In this document: piece by piece, positions 54,174 through 63,037 of the stretch | How the letters are laid out: each line of letters begins with the position of its first letter | Numbering within the stretch: the stretch's first letter is position 1 | Notes under the pieces: generated by a model | What the model saw: the letters and a program-made list of their open reading frames with translations, nothing else | What the model was told of the DNA's origin: nothing | Databases searched by the model: none | From: Candidatus Geocrenenecus huangii | GTDB lineage: Archaea > Thermoproteota > Nitrososphaeria_A > Caldarchaeales > Wolframiiraptoraceae | Assembly: GCA_023268155.1 (NCBI GenBank) | Contig: JALNKM010000003.1 | Location: 1 to 64,000 of the forward strand | Direction: 5' to 3' | Length of the DNA: 64,000 nucleotides | Position numbers and translations under genes: made by a program

Positions 54174-55184
54174 CTATATCATTCTCTTCTCTGAACTATG
54201 TCCAGGGAAGATGCTGGATCGCGGATCAATATAGTTCTTAGCCATATTGACTGCTATCGCAGCTTGGGCAAATCCTATAACTATTAGATTTAGCTTTATA
54301 GAGTCTACTGGGTATGCGATATCTCCTGCAGCATAGACTCCCGGGAGATTCGTCTCCATTCTTCCATTCACCTTGATATGATTATTGATCATCTCTAACC
54401 CCCATCTCCTGAATATTGATGAATCGATCTCATATCCAAGCTGTAATATTAATGCATCTACCTTGAATTTCGCCTCTTCCCCAGTCTTATTATTGAAAAT
54501 TAGGACAGATTCAAGTTTATCATGTCCGTAAGCTTCCCTCACCTCATAAGGAACCATAATCTTTACTGGTGAATGAAATAATTCTAGAACACTCCCTTCA
54601 TGTGCTCTAAACTCAGTCCTCCTATGAATGAGTACAACTTGACTCGCAATATCTTTTAACTCTAAAGCCCAGTCTACTGCTGAGTCCCCTCCTCCAACTA
54701 TCATCACGTGTTTTCCTTGAAACTGCCACTTATCTCTTACCTGATAATACACCCCCTTGCCCTCAAGCCTATTTACGGATGGGTTATCGAGCTTTCTAGG
54801 CTTGAAGAAACCTCTTCCTCCACAAATCAATACTGTCCTGGTATAATGTATATTCTTGTCTGTTTTCAACCTGATTATCCTATCGTCTAAGTAAGATAAT
54901 TCTTCAACACGTTCTCCAAGTACTCTCGTCACGTTATATGAAAAGGCTTGATATTCTAACTGCCTGACAAGATCCTTTGCGAGGATTTTCGGAAAGCCGG
55001 GCACATCATAGATATATTTATCGGGATACAATACGGTAAGTTGTCCTCCCACATTATTGAGCGCTTCTATAATCTTCGTCTTCATGCTCCTCATACCCGA
55101 AGCATAGAAAGCAGCAAATAATCCAGTAGGACCAGCCCCGATAATAGTGATATCGTAAACATCTTCTATTGTATTATTAGACAT
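54174..55184 (-). CDS. Ferredoxin/flavin-NADP reductase, thioredoxin-reductase-like
   Basis: From ATG 55184 the protein has 336 residues: the FAD motif ITIIGAGPTGLFAAFYASG, the NAD(P) motif VMIVGGGDSAVDWALEL and the C-terminal FAD motif VYAAGDIAYPVDSIKLN. The CxxC of true thioredoxin reductases is missing, as in YumC-type ferredoxin-NADP+ reductases. It could link the ferredoxin reduced by POR/KOR to NADPH. The frame is open to 55598, but that part is antisense to the CBS gene and lacks family character. Confidence 0.9.
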   Translation of the reverse strand: MSNNTIEDVYDITIIGAGPTGLFAAFYASGMRSMKTKIIEALNNVGGQLTVLYPDKYIYDVPGFPKILAKDLVRQLEYQAFSYNVTRVLGERVEELSYLDDRIIRLKTDKNIHYTRTVLICGGRGFFKPRKLDNPSVNRLEGKGVYYQVRDKWQFQGKHVMIVGGGDSAVDWALELKDIASQVVLIHRRTEFRAHEGSVLELFHSPVKIMVPYEVREAYGHDKLESVLIFNNKTGEEAKFKVDALILQLGYEIDSSIFRRWGLEMINNHIKVNGRMETNLPGVYAAGDIAYPVDSIKLNLIVIGFAQAAIAVNMAKNYIDPRSSIFPGHSSEKRMI

Positions 55185-55302
55185 CCTAGAAATCTTATCC
55201 TTCCTTGGAATATAAGCATTATTCGCTTTATCATAGACGGAATATTTCAGAGTGGCTAAATCGTGAAAAGTTAAATAAACTGTGAGAAAATATCTTAGTA
55301 AT

Positions 55303-55698
55303 ATGAGTGGTCTGACTTCTGTAAAGGTATCGGACATAATGAGTAAGTATATCCTAACGATCCCTCCAGATCTATCTCTGAAAGAAGTAGCAGAGAAGAT
55401 GTTAGAGAAAAATGTGGGAAGCGCCATAGTGGTGGATGAATCTAGAAAGTGTTTAGGGATAATAACTGAGAGAGATTTTTTGAGATTGTTTAAAGAAGGA
55501 GTAAACCGTTTCAGTCCAGTTAAAGAACATATGAAGATAAATCCTATCATGATAAGAGAAGATAAAAGCCTAAATGAAGCAAGAAATATAATGATCACAC
55601 ATCAAATCAGGCACTTACCAGTAATAGATTACGATGAGCGCGTGGTTGGAATCCTATCTTTCAGAGATATCTTTGAGAGGATAGAAAAGATAATCTAG
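55303..55698 (+). CDS. Two-CBS-domain protein
   Basis: A 131-residue Bateman module: SVKVSDIMSKYILTIPPDLS, then GSAIVVDESRKCLGIITERD, and a second VKEHMKINPIMIREDKS with HLPVIDYDERVVGILSFRD. CBS pairs bind adenine nucleotides and regulate partner proteins. The TATA-like TTAAATAAAC at 55271-55280 favours ATG 55303 over GTG 55282. It is divergent from the FNR-like gene. Confidence 0.92.
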   Translation: MSGLTSVKVSDIMSKYILTIPPDLSLKEVAEKMLEKNVGSAIVVDESRKCLGIITERDFLRLFKEGVNRFSPVKEHMKINPIMIREDKSLNEARNIMITHQIRHLPVIDYDERVVGILSFRDIFERIEKII

Positions 55699-55927
55699 GG
55701 ATACTTTATAGTATTTTACTAGAATATTACATACGATATATCTCTCAGGACTAGGTGTGCTCCCTAAATCGAAAGACCATATAAGAGGCAAGAAAATCTA
55801 AAAAATCTAATGGGCATGTGGGTTTCCTAAATATGGTTGAAGAGAGAAAAGGGGAAGTCCCAATGAGAACACAACCTTTTCAAATGATTCGCATTGTTAA
55901 TGGAAGATTACTCCAAGACTGTTAATC
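55699..55927. other. Intergenic region with a weak 30-codon ORF
   Basis: No firm gene. A plus-strand ORF 55833-55925 (30 codons, MVEERKGEVP at its start) has a coding-like pattern and a TATA-like CCATATAAG about 50 nt upstream; it ends 2 nt before the end of the convergent small gene at 55928. Evidence is too thin for a gene call. Confidence 0.3.
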
Positions 55928-56056
55928 TTAGGGATTCATCTTCAAAGAGTGTAGCTTGCTCGCTAGTTTCGCACGCGAATGGACGTAGTGTGCTCCAGAC
56001 TTCTTATCGAATTCTTCAATGACCTCTTTTCTCCATAATATTACGCTGGTTTCCAA
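55928..56056 (-). CDS. Unannotated 42-residue basic protein downstream of cdc48
   Basis: TTG 56056-56054 opens a 42-codon frame with strongly coding-like codons, encoding WRKEVIEEFDKKSGAHYVHS, then RAKLASKLHSLKMNP. The product is basic and amphipathic-helical. A minus-strand TATA GTATATTT at 56093-56100 predicts a transcript start near 56068, 12 nt before the TTG, which supports an independent near-leaderless gene. An in-frame stop 6 nt upstream excludes a longer form. No family recognised. Confidence 0.5.
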   Translation of the reverse strand: METSVILWRKEVIEEFDKKSGAHYVHSRAKLASKLHSLKMNP

Positions 56057-56155
56057 GACTTATTACGAAACTTGAAGGCCTGCCCCATATCCAAATATAC
56101 ATGTATCTTAGAACCCTCTATCATTTACCTATCAGGAACCACGGGTTCGGGAAGT

Positions 56156-58333
56156 CTATGAAATGTATGCCATGGATTTTTTAAATTCAGTCAGGATCCT
56201 TTCGTACTCGCGTTTCTGTTCAGGCGTTATGCTAGGCTTAATCTTCTCAAGAGCCAATAGGAAATGTCTCATGGATATCTTCTCTATGTTGATGTTCTCA
56301 CGCATAGCGATGATGGCCGCTTCCCTGCATACTGCCTCGATGTCCGCTCCCGTGTATCCCTCCGTCATTGCTGCAAGCTTACTTAAGTCGACGTCATCCG
56401 CCAGCGGCATCTCACGAGTGTGTATCTGGAATATCTGATATCTTCCATCAGCATCTGGCGGTGGAACGAATATAACTCTATCGAATCTTCCAGGTCTAAG
56501 TAGTGCTGGGTCGAGTATGTCAGGTCTATTCGAGGCCCCTATGACTACGACGCCTTTCAGCGTCTGGATTCCATCCATCTCTGTAAGTAGCTGGTTAACG
56601 ATTCTATCCGTCACGCCTGCATCTGCGTGTAAGCCTCTCCTAGGAGCGATCGCGTCAAGTTCATCGAAGAATATTATACATGGCGCGGTTTCTCTAGCTT
56701 TCCTAAATATCTCCCTAATCGCTTTCTCGGATTCTCCAACCCACTTACTCAATACTTCAGGACCTTTTACACTGATGAAGTTAGCTTCAGACTCCGTGGC
56801 GACGGCTTTAGCGAGAAGAGTTTTGCCCGTTCCAGGCGGACCATACAATAGGATACCTCTCGGAGGTCTTATACCGAGTCTCTTAAAGACCTCGGGATAC
56901 TTCAGGGGCCATTCAACAGCTTCTTTGAGTTCCTGTTTAACAGATTGAAGGTTCCCTACATCCTCCCATTTAACGTTGGGGATCTCTAGAATTACTTCTC
57001 TAAGAGCTGACGGCTGAATCATTCTTAGAGCGTTCGCAAAGTCTTCTCTCGTAACCTTTAGTTGTTCAAGTATCTCTGCGGGTATGACTTCCTTCTCCAG
57101 ATCTATCTTCGGCAAGAATCTCCTAAGAGCGTTCATCGCCGCTTCACGGCATAATGCTGCGAGGTCTGCTCCCGTAAATCCATGAGTTATATCCGATATC
57201 TCGTCGAGGTCAACATCTTCTGAGAGAGGCATTCTACGTGTATGTATCTGTAGTATCTCTTTCCTTCCATTTCTATCCGGTACGCCAATCCTTATTTCTC
57301 TATCAAATCTTCCAGGCCGTCTTAAGGCAGGATCTATAGCTTCTATTCTATTGGTTGCTCCTATAACTATTACTTGACCTCTCCCTTTCAACCCATCCAT
57401 CAATGCTAGTAGTTGTGAGACAACTCTTCTCTCAACTTCTCCTGTTACCTCGCTTCTCTTAGGAGCGATCGCGTCCAGCTCATCAATGAAGATAATGCTC
57501 GGAGCATTCTGCTCGGCTTCCTGGAAGACCTCTCTAAGCCTAGCCTCACTTTCACCATAGAATTTGCTCATGATCTCTGGTCCATTTATGGAGATGAAGT
57601 GGGCTCCTGTCTCGTTGGCTATAGCCTTCGCGATCAAGGTCTTGCCTGTTCCAGGCGGACCATAGAGTATTACGCCTTTAGGCGGATCTATGCCTAGATG
57701 TCGGAAGAGTTCCGGATGTTTCAATGGTAGTTCTATCATTTCCCTAATCCTTTGTAGCTCTTCATGCAGTCCACCTATGTCTTCGTATGTGACTCCAGTT
57801 GTCTCTTCAAGTCTCTTAACTGGAGAGGTGCTAACCTCTACAATCGTGTTCTCGGATACTATTACGGCATTTGTAGGAGATGTCGATGTTACTTTGAGCT
57901 CTATTCCCATGCCCAATATAGGGACTACTACCGTATCTCCTTTCATTACAGGAAGATTCAGCAACTGGCTCTTCACTATTCTTGCAAAGTCTCCTACGAA
58001 CGGGAGGGTCTCATATGGAGCGAGAACTATCTTCGCAGCCGGTTTAGCGTTTGCTTTAGAGATTCTCACGTATTCGCCTACTGATACACCTGCATTTCTC
58101 CTAACCTCACCATCAATCCTCACTAGACCCATACCATCATCTTCTTTATATGGTGGCCATACGATGGCTATCGTCGTCCTCTTACCTGTAATCTCAACTA
58201 GGTCACCTGGGCTGAGATTGAGCTCTCTAAGAGCTCTACTATCGACTCTGGCTATCTTTCTCCCGATATCCCGCTGCCTAGCTTCGGCGACTCGAAGCTG
58301 AACTTCTCTCTTTCCTCCACTGTTACTCCACAT
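56156..58333 (-). CDS. cdc48: AAA+ ATPase Cdc48/VAT
   Basis: The 725-residue unfoldase has the Cdc48 N domain ([20 protein letters not shown]) and two AAA modules: D1 with [17 protein letters not shown] and [15 protein letters not shown]2 with [17 protein letters not shown] and [14 protein letters not shown]; arginine fingers are in RRPGRFDRE and LRPGRFDRV. It extracts and unfolds proteins for the proteasome. The C terminus (KKSMAYIS) lacks an obvious HbYX proteasome-docking end. Single promoter region shared with the divergent DUF61 gene. Confidence 0.97.
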   Translation of the reverse strand: MWSNSGGKREVQLRVAEARQRDIGRKIARVDSRALRELNLSPGDLVEITGKRTTIAIVWPPYKEDDGMGLVRIDGEVRRNAGVSVGEYVRISKANAKPAAKIVLAPYETLPFVGDFARIVKSQLLNLPVMKGDTVVVPILGMGIELKVTSTSPTNAVIVSENTIVEVSTSPVKRLEETTGVTYEDIGGLHEELQRIREMIELPLKHPELFRHLGIDPPKGVILYGPPGTGKTLIAKAIANETGAHFISINGPEIMSKFYGESEARLREVFQEAEQNAPSIIFIDELDAIAPKRSEVTGEVERRVVSQLLALMDGLKGRGQVIVIGATNRIEAIDPALRRPGRFDREIRIGVPDRNGRKEILQIHTRRMPLSEDVDLDEISDITHGFTGADLAALCREAAMNALRRFLPKIDLEKEVIPAEILEQLKVTREDFANALRMIQPSALREVILEIPNVKWEDVGNLQSVKQELKEAVEWPLKYPEVFKRLGIRPPRGILLYGPPGTGKTLLAKAVATESEANFISVKGPEVLSKWVGESEKAIREIFRKARETAPCIIFFDELDAIAPRRGLHADAGVTDRIVNQLLTEMDGIQTLKGVVVIGASNRPDILDPALLRPGRFDRVIFVPPPDADGRYQIFQIHTREMPLADDVDLSKLAAMTEGYTGADIEAVCREAAIIAMRENINIEKISMRHFLLALEKIKPSITPEQKREYERILTEFKKSMAYIS

Positions 58334-58498
58334 ACCTTTATTCTGTTATACTAGATGTCGAAACAACCATATAATGATTTTCCCTCAACATCATCTTCGA
58401 CTAATACATGAGCTATTAACCTGTAAAGATATAGAGAATATAGAGACGTAAGCATTGAGATCAAGATCATTTAAAGATTTAGGCTATCTTATCCTTGT

Positions 58499-58966
58499 GT
58501 GTGGATTTTATGGAAGAAGTTTAATACGAGTAGTTTATCTTCTCTAACAGAATTGGGTGTAGATTTTTCAGAAGAATGGCTTAGAAACCAGCTTAGAGAA
58601 TTGAATAGGGATCTTCCTAGAGTTAGGGTTCCCCTCGCACGTCTACTTGAAATGGATAACCCGTCAGTCGAAACCGTTGGAGGAGATATCCATTACTTTG
58701 ATAAAAGAGAATTGAGAGAATTAGCAGAAATCTTGCCCAGCGAATTACATGAGAAACTAAAGCTACCGCTAGTGTTTAGGAGAAGTTTGGAGGTAGGGGA
58801 AAGCATCTATTTTCTAGATGGGGGAGGAGCAGAAGCCGAAGTCTTGAAAAAGCTTCTAGGATTAGAATTTACACCATCCATTCAGCAGAGATACTATACG
58901 TATAAACCGGTTATCACTAAGCTGATTTCTAGATTCCCCTCTATAGTAGTTATTGGAGTCATCTAG
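58499..58966 (+). CDS. DUF61 (UPF0216) family protein
   Basis: The 155-residue product has LRELNRDLPRVRVPLARLLE, VGGDIHYFDKRELRELAEIL and ELHEKLKLPLVFRR, the conserved core of archaeal UPF0216, function unknown. The GTG 58499 start lies about 25 nt after a TATA-like CATTTAAAG at 58469-58477, so translation is probably leaderless. Its end overlaps the convergent ECF gene by 8 nt. Confidence 0.9.
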   Translation: MWILWKKFNTSSLSSLTELGVDFSEEWLRNQLRELNRDLPRVRVPLARLLEMDNPSVETVGGDIHYFDKRELRELAEILPSELHEKLKLPLVFRRSLEVGESIYFLDGGGAEAEVLKKLLGLEFTPSIQQRYYTYKPVITKLISRFPSIVVIGVI

Positions 58967-59675
58967 TTGAAAGTTTTTTCACGGCTCGGTACAGCGGTAT
59001 TGCTACAGCCACTCCGATTACTACTTGACCAAAATTAACTGGTAATTCACCGAGTGCATAGTATCCTAATATGAATTGCTCGTATACGAAGTAGCCTGAA
59101 ACCATTATCAATCCTGAGAGTAGTAATACCAGCAATAGTAATCCATCGGCTTTCCTAGACCTTACAGTCAGATACAATGGTGTTGCAATTCCTAGAACTG
59201 CCAGAGGATACCATATAAGTGGATGGATAACCCCTGCTATAGACATAAGCAGAGTGAATGAAGCTTCGAACTCTCCAGAAAGAATGTATAGCCCAACTAA
59301 GAGAATTGCGAATAGATATCCAGCAGATACGATTAAGGATAGAATAAATATTCTAGATGTTTTTTCTCTACCTGTTAGCTTTAAAGCCAGATACCCTGCA
59401 GCCCATCCCTCTGCAGCTTTTATCAAGAGTGTGGCTGGAGCATAGATATGGTATCCTAGGATGACGTCTGCTAGAGCTGAACCTACACCTCCTGCGAAGG
59501 CACCGACAAGTGGACCAAAAAACAGAGCAGTGAAATAGATCATGGTTTCTCCTAAGTTAAAATATCCTCTCGTAGCCGGAACATATACTGTAAAGACTAT
59601 AGTTGCGGCAGTCACTAACGCTGTGGATAATGCAAGCCTCGCTGTCTTTAAACCCAAGTATGAAGTAGATTCCAT
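58959..59675 (-). CDS. ECF transporter substrate-binding S component
   Basis: A 238-residue membrane protein with FNLGETMIYFTALFFGPLVG, AFAGGVGSALADVILGY and a C-terminal GELPVNFGQVVIGVAVAIPL, the pattern of ECF-type vitamin transporter S components. It has about seven hydrophobic segments, with a longer middle part than the typical 180-200-residue S protein. The energising ATPases and T subunit are not here. The ligand is unknown; riboflavin- or thiamin-type binding cannot be told. Confidence 0.85.
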   Translation of the reverse strand: MESTSYLGLKTARLALSTALVTAATIVFTVYVPATRGYFNLGETMIYFTALFFGPLVGAFAGGVGSALADVILGYHIYAPATLLIKAAEGWAAGYLALKLTGREKTSRIFILSLIVSAGYLFAILLVGLYILSGEFEASFTLLMSIAGVIHPLIWYPLAVLGIATPLYLTVRSRKADGLLLLVLLLSGLIMVSGYFVYEQFILGYYALGELPVNFGQVVIGVAVAIPLYRAVKKLSTR

Positions 59676-59731
59676 TCTCTTTTATCTAGGTTCTGAAAGC
59701 AATATATAAGATAAACCCTACATATAGGGAG

Positions 59732-61171
59732 ATGAGGATCGAGTTAACCTGCCCTAGATGTGGTAGAAAGAAAGAGTATGATGCATTTAGCGGAAATCTT
59801 TGTAGTTGTAGAACTCCCTATCTAATCGATTATCCCGTCTTCGTAAAGTATGGTTCTGAGCTTTCAAAACTATTTGCTTCAAGACCTAAAGGTGTCTGGA
59901 GATATCTAGAGCTTCTACCTCCTACTACGATTAGCCCAATATCTATGGGTGAGGGTGGAACATATTTTCATCATTCAGAAGGTCTTGGTAGACAGATTGG
60001 TTTAAGAAAACTATACATAAAGAATGAAGCTACAAATCCTACAGGCGCATTTACAGATAGGGGGGCATCTATTGAATTAACTAAGATCGTTGAGATAGGC
60101 GTTCGAAAGATTCTGTGTGTGGCGGCGGGGAATCTTGCTGTCTCTATAGCTGGATACTCTGCTAAGGCAGGGATCCCTTGTTCAGTCTACCTGAAACATG
60201 GAGTAGAACAGGTGAAAATATTACAGGCACTTGCATACGATGCAGAAGTATATTTCACTAATGATCCTCAGATAACGATTAGGCTGCTCGGAGAATCTTC
60301 TAGCCAATACATAGTTACATCCTTAAGCCCTCTACTAATAGAAGGATACAAGACATGCATCCTCGAAATTCTAGAACAATTTGATTGGAATTCTCCTGAC
60401 TGGGTCTCTATACCTATTGGCAGTGGATCGCATATCACAGCATGCTGGAAAGCATTAAGAGAAACTGAGAAACTGGACTTAGTAAAAAACAGTCTACCAA
60501 AGATCTTGGGAGGACAGATCTCCTCATGTGCACCGATCGCTGAAGCATTCATGAAGAATAAAGAAGATGCAGAGCCACTACAAGTAGATAAAACAATATT
60601 TCCCGAGATCTCTGATCCTAGCCCAGCCTGGGCTTATACTGCTCTTAGAGCCGTAAGAGAACTGGGTGGAGCAATAGTTAAGGTAGACGAAGAAGAATTG
60701 ATGAAAGCCATCAAACTGCTTGCAAAAAATGAAGGAATACTAGCTGAGCCGGCGTCTGCCGTAGCACTAGCATCTATGATAAAGGCAGTAGAACTCGGAG
60801 TAATAAAGAGAGATGAATCGGTTGTCTATATTGTTACAGGATCTGGAATGAAGGATCCCTCGATCATAAAAGTAGTAACTGAAAGCAGGAACTTTTCAGA
60901 GATGGGAAAAGAGAAACGAATAGGATTCACTAAGATGAAGATCCTAGAATTATTGTTCGAGAAGCCTCTCCACGGATACGCAATCCAGAAAGAACTAGCT
61001 CTTAGGCATGGTCTCAAGATAAGCCTTCCCACTACCTATGAACATTTAAGAGATCTCCAGACAATGGGTCTAATACAACAATCTCTAATATCGAGGAATA
61101 GAGAAAAGAGGCTTAGGAAAAAATATATTATAACTGAGAGAGGGAAATGGTTTCTTAGAAGAACCGTCTAA
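59732..61171 (+). CDS. Threonine-synthase-like fold lacking the PLP lysine, fused to a PadR-type winged helix
   Basis: Residues 1-380 follow threonine synthase: an N-terminal four-cysteine zinc ribbon (CPRCGRKKEYDAFSGNLCSC), KLYIKNEATNPTGAFTDRGA, CVAAGNLAVSIAGYSAKAG and VYIVTGSGMKDPS. In true enzymes the fourth motif is F-K-D-R-G, with Lys bound to PLP; here codon ACA gives Thr108. The phosphate loop PIGSGSHITACWKAL is also altered. Residues about 405-479 are a PadR-like winged helix: ILELLFEKPLHGYAIQKEL, TTYEHLRDLQTMGLI, RKKYIITERGKWFL. I infer a catalytically dead, ligand-sensing transcription factor, possibly for threonine or phosphohomoserine. Confidence 0.88.
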   Translation: MRIELTCPRCGRKKEYDAFSGNLCSCRTPYLIDYPVFVKYGSELSKLFASRPKGVWRYLELLPPTTISPISMGEGGTYFHHSEGLGRQIGLRKLYIKNEATNPTGAFTDRGASIELTKIVEIGVRKILCVAAGNLAVSIAGYSAKAGIPCSVYLKHGVEQVKILQALAYDAEVYFTNDPQITIRLLGESSSQYIVTSLSPLLIEGYKTCILEILEQFDWNSPDWVSIPIGSGSHITACWKALRETEKLDLVKNSLPKILGGQISSCAPIAEAFMKNKEDAEPLQVDKTIFPEISDPSPAWAYTALRAVRELGGAIVKVDEEELMKAIKLLAKNEGILAEPASAVALASMIKAVELGVIKRDESVVYIVTGSGMKDPSIIKVVTESRNFSEMGKEKRIGFTKMKILELLFEKPLHGYAIQKELALRHGLKISLPTTYEHLRDLQTMGLIQQSLISRNREKRLRKKYIITERGKWFLRRTV

Positions 61172-61455
61172 TATAGTATCGAGAACTCTTTGAATTCTCC
61201 TACGTATTCTTCCCATTCAACCTCTATGTTTGTTACCTTTGCTCCAGATGGACCTATCCAGCACCATGATAACAATTTCTTAATATCTTCTTTCTCTCCT
61301 TCAAATACTGCTTCAACTCTCCCATCAGGTAGATTCCTGATCCAACCTTTCACACCAAGCTTATCAGCCATCTTTTTAGTATTCGACCTATAGAAGACAC
61401 CTTGAACTCTACCTTCGATAATAACATGAGCTCTCGCTTTCAACAGATTCACCAC
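61168..61455 (-). CDS. acyP: Acylphosphatase
   Basis: A 95-residue enzyme with the signature VIIEGRVQGVFYRSNTKKMA, GVKGWIRNLPDGRVEAVFEG and the catalytic Arg and Asn in these two motifs. It hydrolyses acyl phosphates such as carbamoyl or 1,3-bisphosphoglycerate. The 3' end overlaps the convergent threonine-synthase-like gene by 4 nt. Confidence 0.96.
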   Translation of the reverse strand: MVNLLKARAHVIIEGRVQGVFYRSNTKKMADKLGVKGWIRNLPDGRVEAVFEGEKEDIKKLLSWCWIGPSGAKVTNIEVEWEEYVGEFKEFSILY

Positions 61456-61565
61456 TTCCCGCTAAGAATATTGTCTGATTATGTTATTTTTAGTCTTTCA
61501 CTTTAATGGGAGTACGTAAACTCCAGGAAAACATATTTACAGAGAATTAACATTAATTCTCTGGA

Positions 61566-62711
61566 ATGAAAGTCGACGTAGTAGTCGTAGGAGGAGGAGC
61601 CATTGGCTTAATCGCTGCTAAGACGTTAGCTGAAAACAATGTTGAATCTACACTGATTGAAGAACATGAGGAGGTAGGTCTCCCGGAACATTGTGCTGGA
61701 CTATTCAGTCTCCTTAATTTTAGAAGGCTAGGTCTTCCGACAATGGGAAAACATGTTGAGAATATAGTGAGAGGAGCGGTCTTTCATTCACCTAAAGGTA
61801 GAGAAATTATGTTAGATGCTGGGAAGACGATAGCAATTGTTACTTCTAGAAAAATGTTAGACTCTTTCTTAGCACATGAATATGAACGGAGAGGTGGAGA
61901 GCTTATCTTGGGGGAGAGAGTGGTAGACCTATCTTTTACTAACGAACTTGTAAGAGTGAGGACAAAAAGCGGCTTAGAGGTAAGAGCAAAGAAAGTAATA
62001 GACGCTGAAGGTATGGTTTCTGCTTTGCTTAAAAAAACGTTAAAGAAAACTACCGAGAGGAAGATGTGGATCCCTATAATACAGGTATGGGTAGAGAATC
62101 ATTCACTAGACCCGAGATACGTTTATCTATTTTTCGAAGAATATCTTCCAGAATTCTTTGCCTACATAATCCCAGTAGATGATGAAGTAGGAAAACTTGG
62201 AGTAGCATCGAGAACTTGTTTGAAAATGAAATTAGAGAAATTTATCACAAGGAGGACTCCAGGTTTAAAGATCATTCGAAGTGTCTCACACGCAGTTTAC
62301 ACGGGTAGACCGTTGAGACCCGACTCAAGCTCTATGATTATTCCTGTTGGAGATGTAGCTGGACACGTTAAGGCTAGTACGGGTGGAGGAGTAGTAATGG
62401 GTGGCCTAATAGCAAGGAGCATCTGTAGGATCATCGCCTCTCAGCTTGCAGGAGTATCGGAGACAGCTAGCCAGGATAAGAGAACAATAGGTTATCTCAT
62501 AAGAGAATTAAACAAGATCGCAAGCTTTATGAAATTATTCAGAAGCTTGCCCATTCATATTATTGAGAGATTATTCGAAATCATCGATAAAAGTAACCTC
62601 GTTGAAGAGTTATCTAGGAAGGCAGACATGGATTTCCAATTTACGTCGATCTCAAGAATACTTATGAGTCCAGGTATTTTGGCCAGACTTCTATTCGCTT
62701 CTTTAACCTAA
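61566..62711 (+). CDS. Geranylgeranyl reductase family FAD protein
   Basis: The 381-residue flavoprotein starts with VDVVVVGGGAIGLIAAKTLA, has EEVGLPEHCAGLFS with the redox cysteine position of the family, DAEGMVSALLKK and the second FAD motif MIIPVGDVAGHVKASTGGG. GGR-family enzymes saturate isoprenoid chains of archaeal lipids; this copy is somewhat divergent and may act on another polyprenoid. It lies alone, with the convergent PqqD-like gene behind it. Confidence 0.86.
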   Translation: MKVDVVVVGGGAIGLIAAKTLAENNVESTLIEEHEEVGLPEHCAGLFSLLNFRRLGLPTMGKHVENIVRGAVFHSPKGREIMLDAGKTIAIVTSRKMLDSFLAHEYERRGGELILGERVVDLSFTNELVRVRTKSGLEVRAKKVIDAEGMVSALLKKTLKKTTERKMWIPIIQVWVENHSLDPRYVYLFFEEYLPEFFAYIIPVDDEVGKLGVASRTCLKMKLEKFITRRTPGLKIIRSVSHAVYTGRPLRPDSSSMIIPVGDVAGHVKASTGGGVVMGGLIARSICRIIASQLAGVSETASQDKRTIGYLIRELNKIASFMKLFRSLPIHIIERLFEIIDKSNLVEELSRKADMDFQFTSISRILMSPGILARLLFASLT

Positions 62712-62741
62712 ATTAGAGACCTTGCTTTAATCTCTTCTACT

Positions 62742-62993
62742 TTATTCTAGCAGTGAAACAGACTTCAACTTACTAATAAGATTGATTATTGGTTCTCTTA
62801 CTTCTTCCGCAGGCATATTGCTAACTTCTGAGAAGTGATTAACAACCTCATCGGTTGTTTTTCCATCACTAATACTCCAGATATATGCAACTACTTCATC
62901 TACCCCGAAAGCTTTGTCTTCCTCGTTTACCAATACTATCGAATCACCCTCTCTTACTAATGCACCTTTACGTTTTAATCTAGCTTCTTCCAT
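62742..62993 (-). CDS. PqqD-like small protein
   Basis: This 83-residue protein has the PqqD pattern: VLVNEEDKAFGVDEVVAYIW, then SISDGKTTDEVVNHFSE and a C-terminal helix (LISKLKSVSLLE). PqqD domains bind peptide substrates for radical-SAM or other modifying enzymes. No such enzyme or precursor peptide is visible next to it, though the window ends about 1 kb away. Confidence 0.8.
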   Translation of the reverse strand: MEEARLKRKGALVREGDSIVLVNEEDKAFGVDEVVAYIWSISDGKTTDEVVNHFSEVSNMPAEEVREPIINLISKLKSVSLLE

Positions 62994-63037
62994 GACTTCT
63001 TTTCCATAACCTTGTATATAAGTATTCTTAAAGGATG

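Noticed and set aside
55185-55598. N-terminal extension of the FNR-like flavoprotein
   Set aside because: The extension is antisense to the CBS gene, lacks family similarity and precedes the natural FAD-motif start at ATG 55184.
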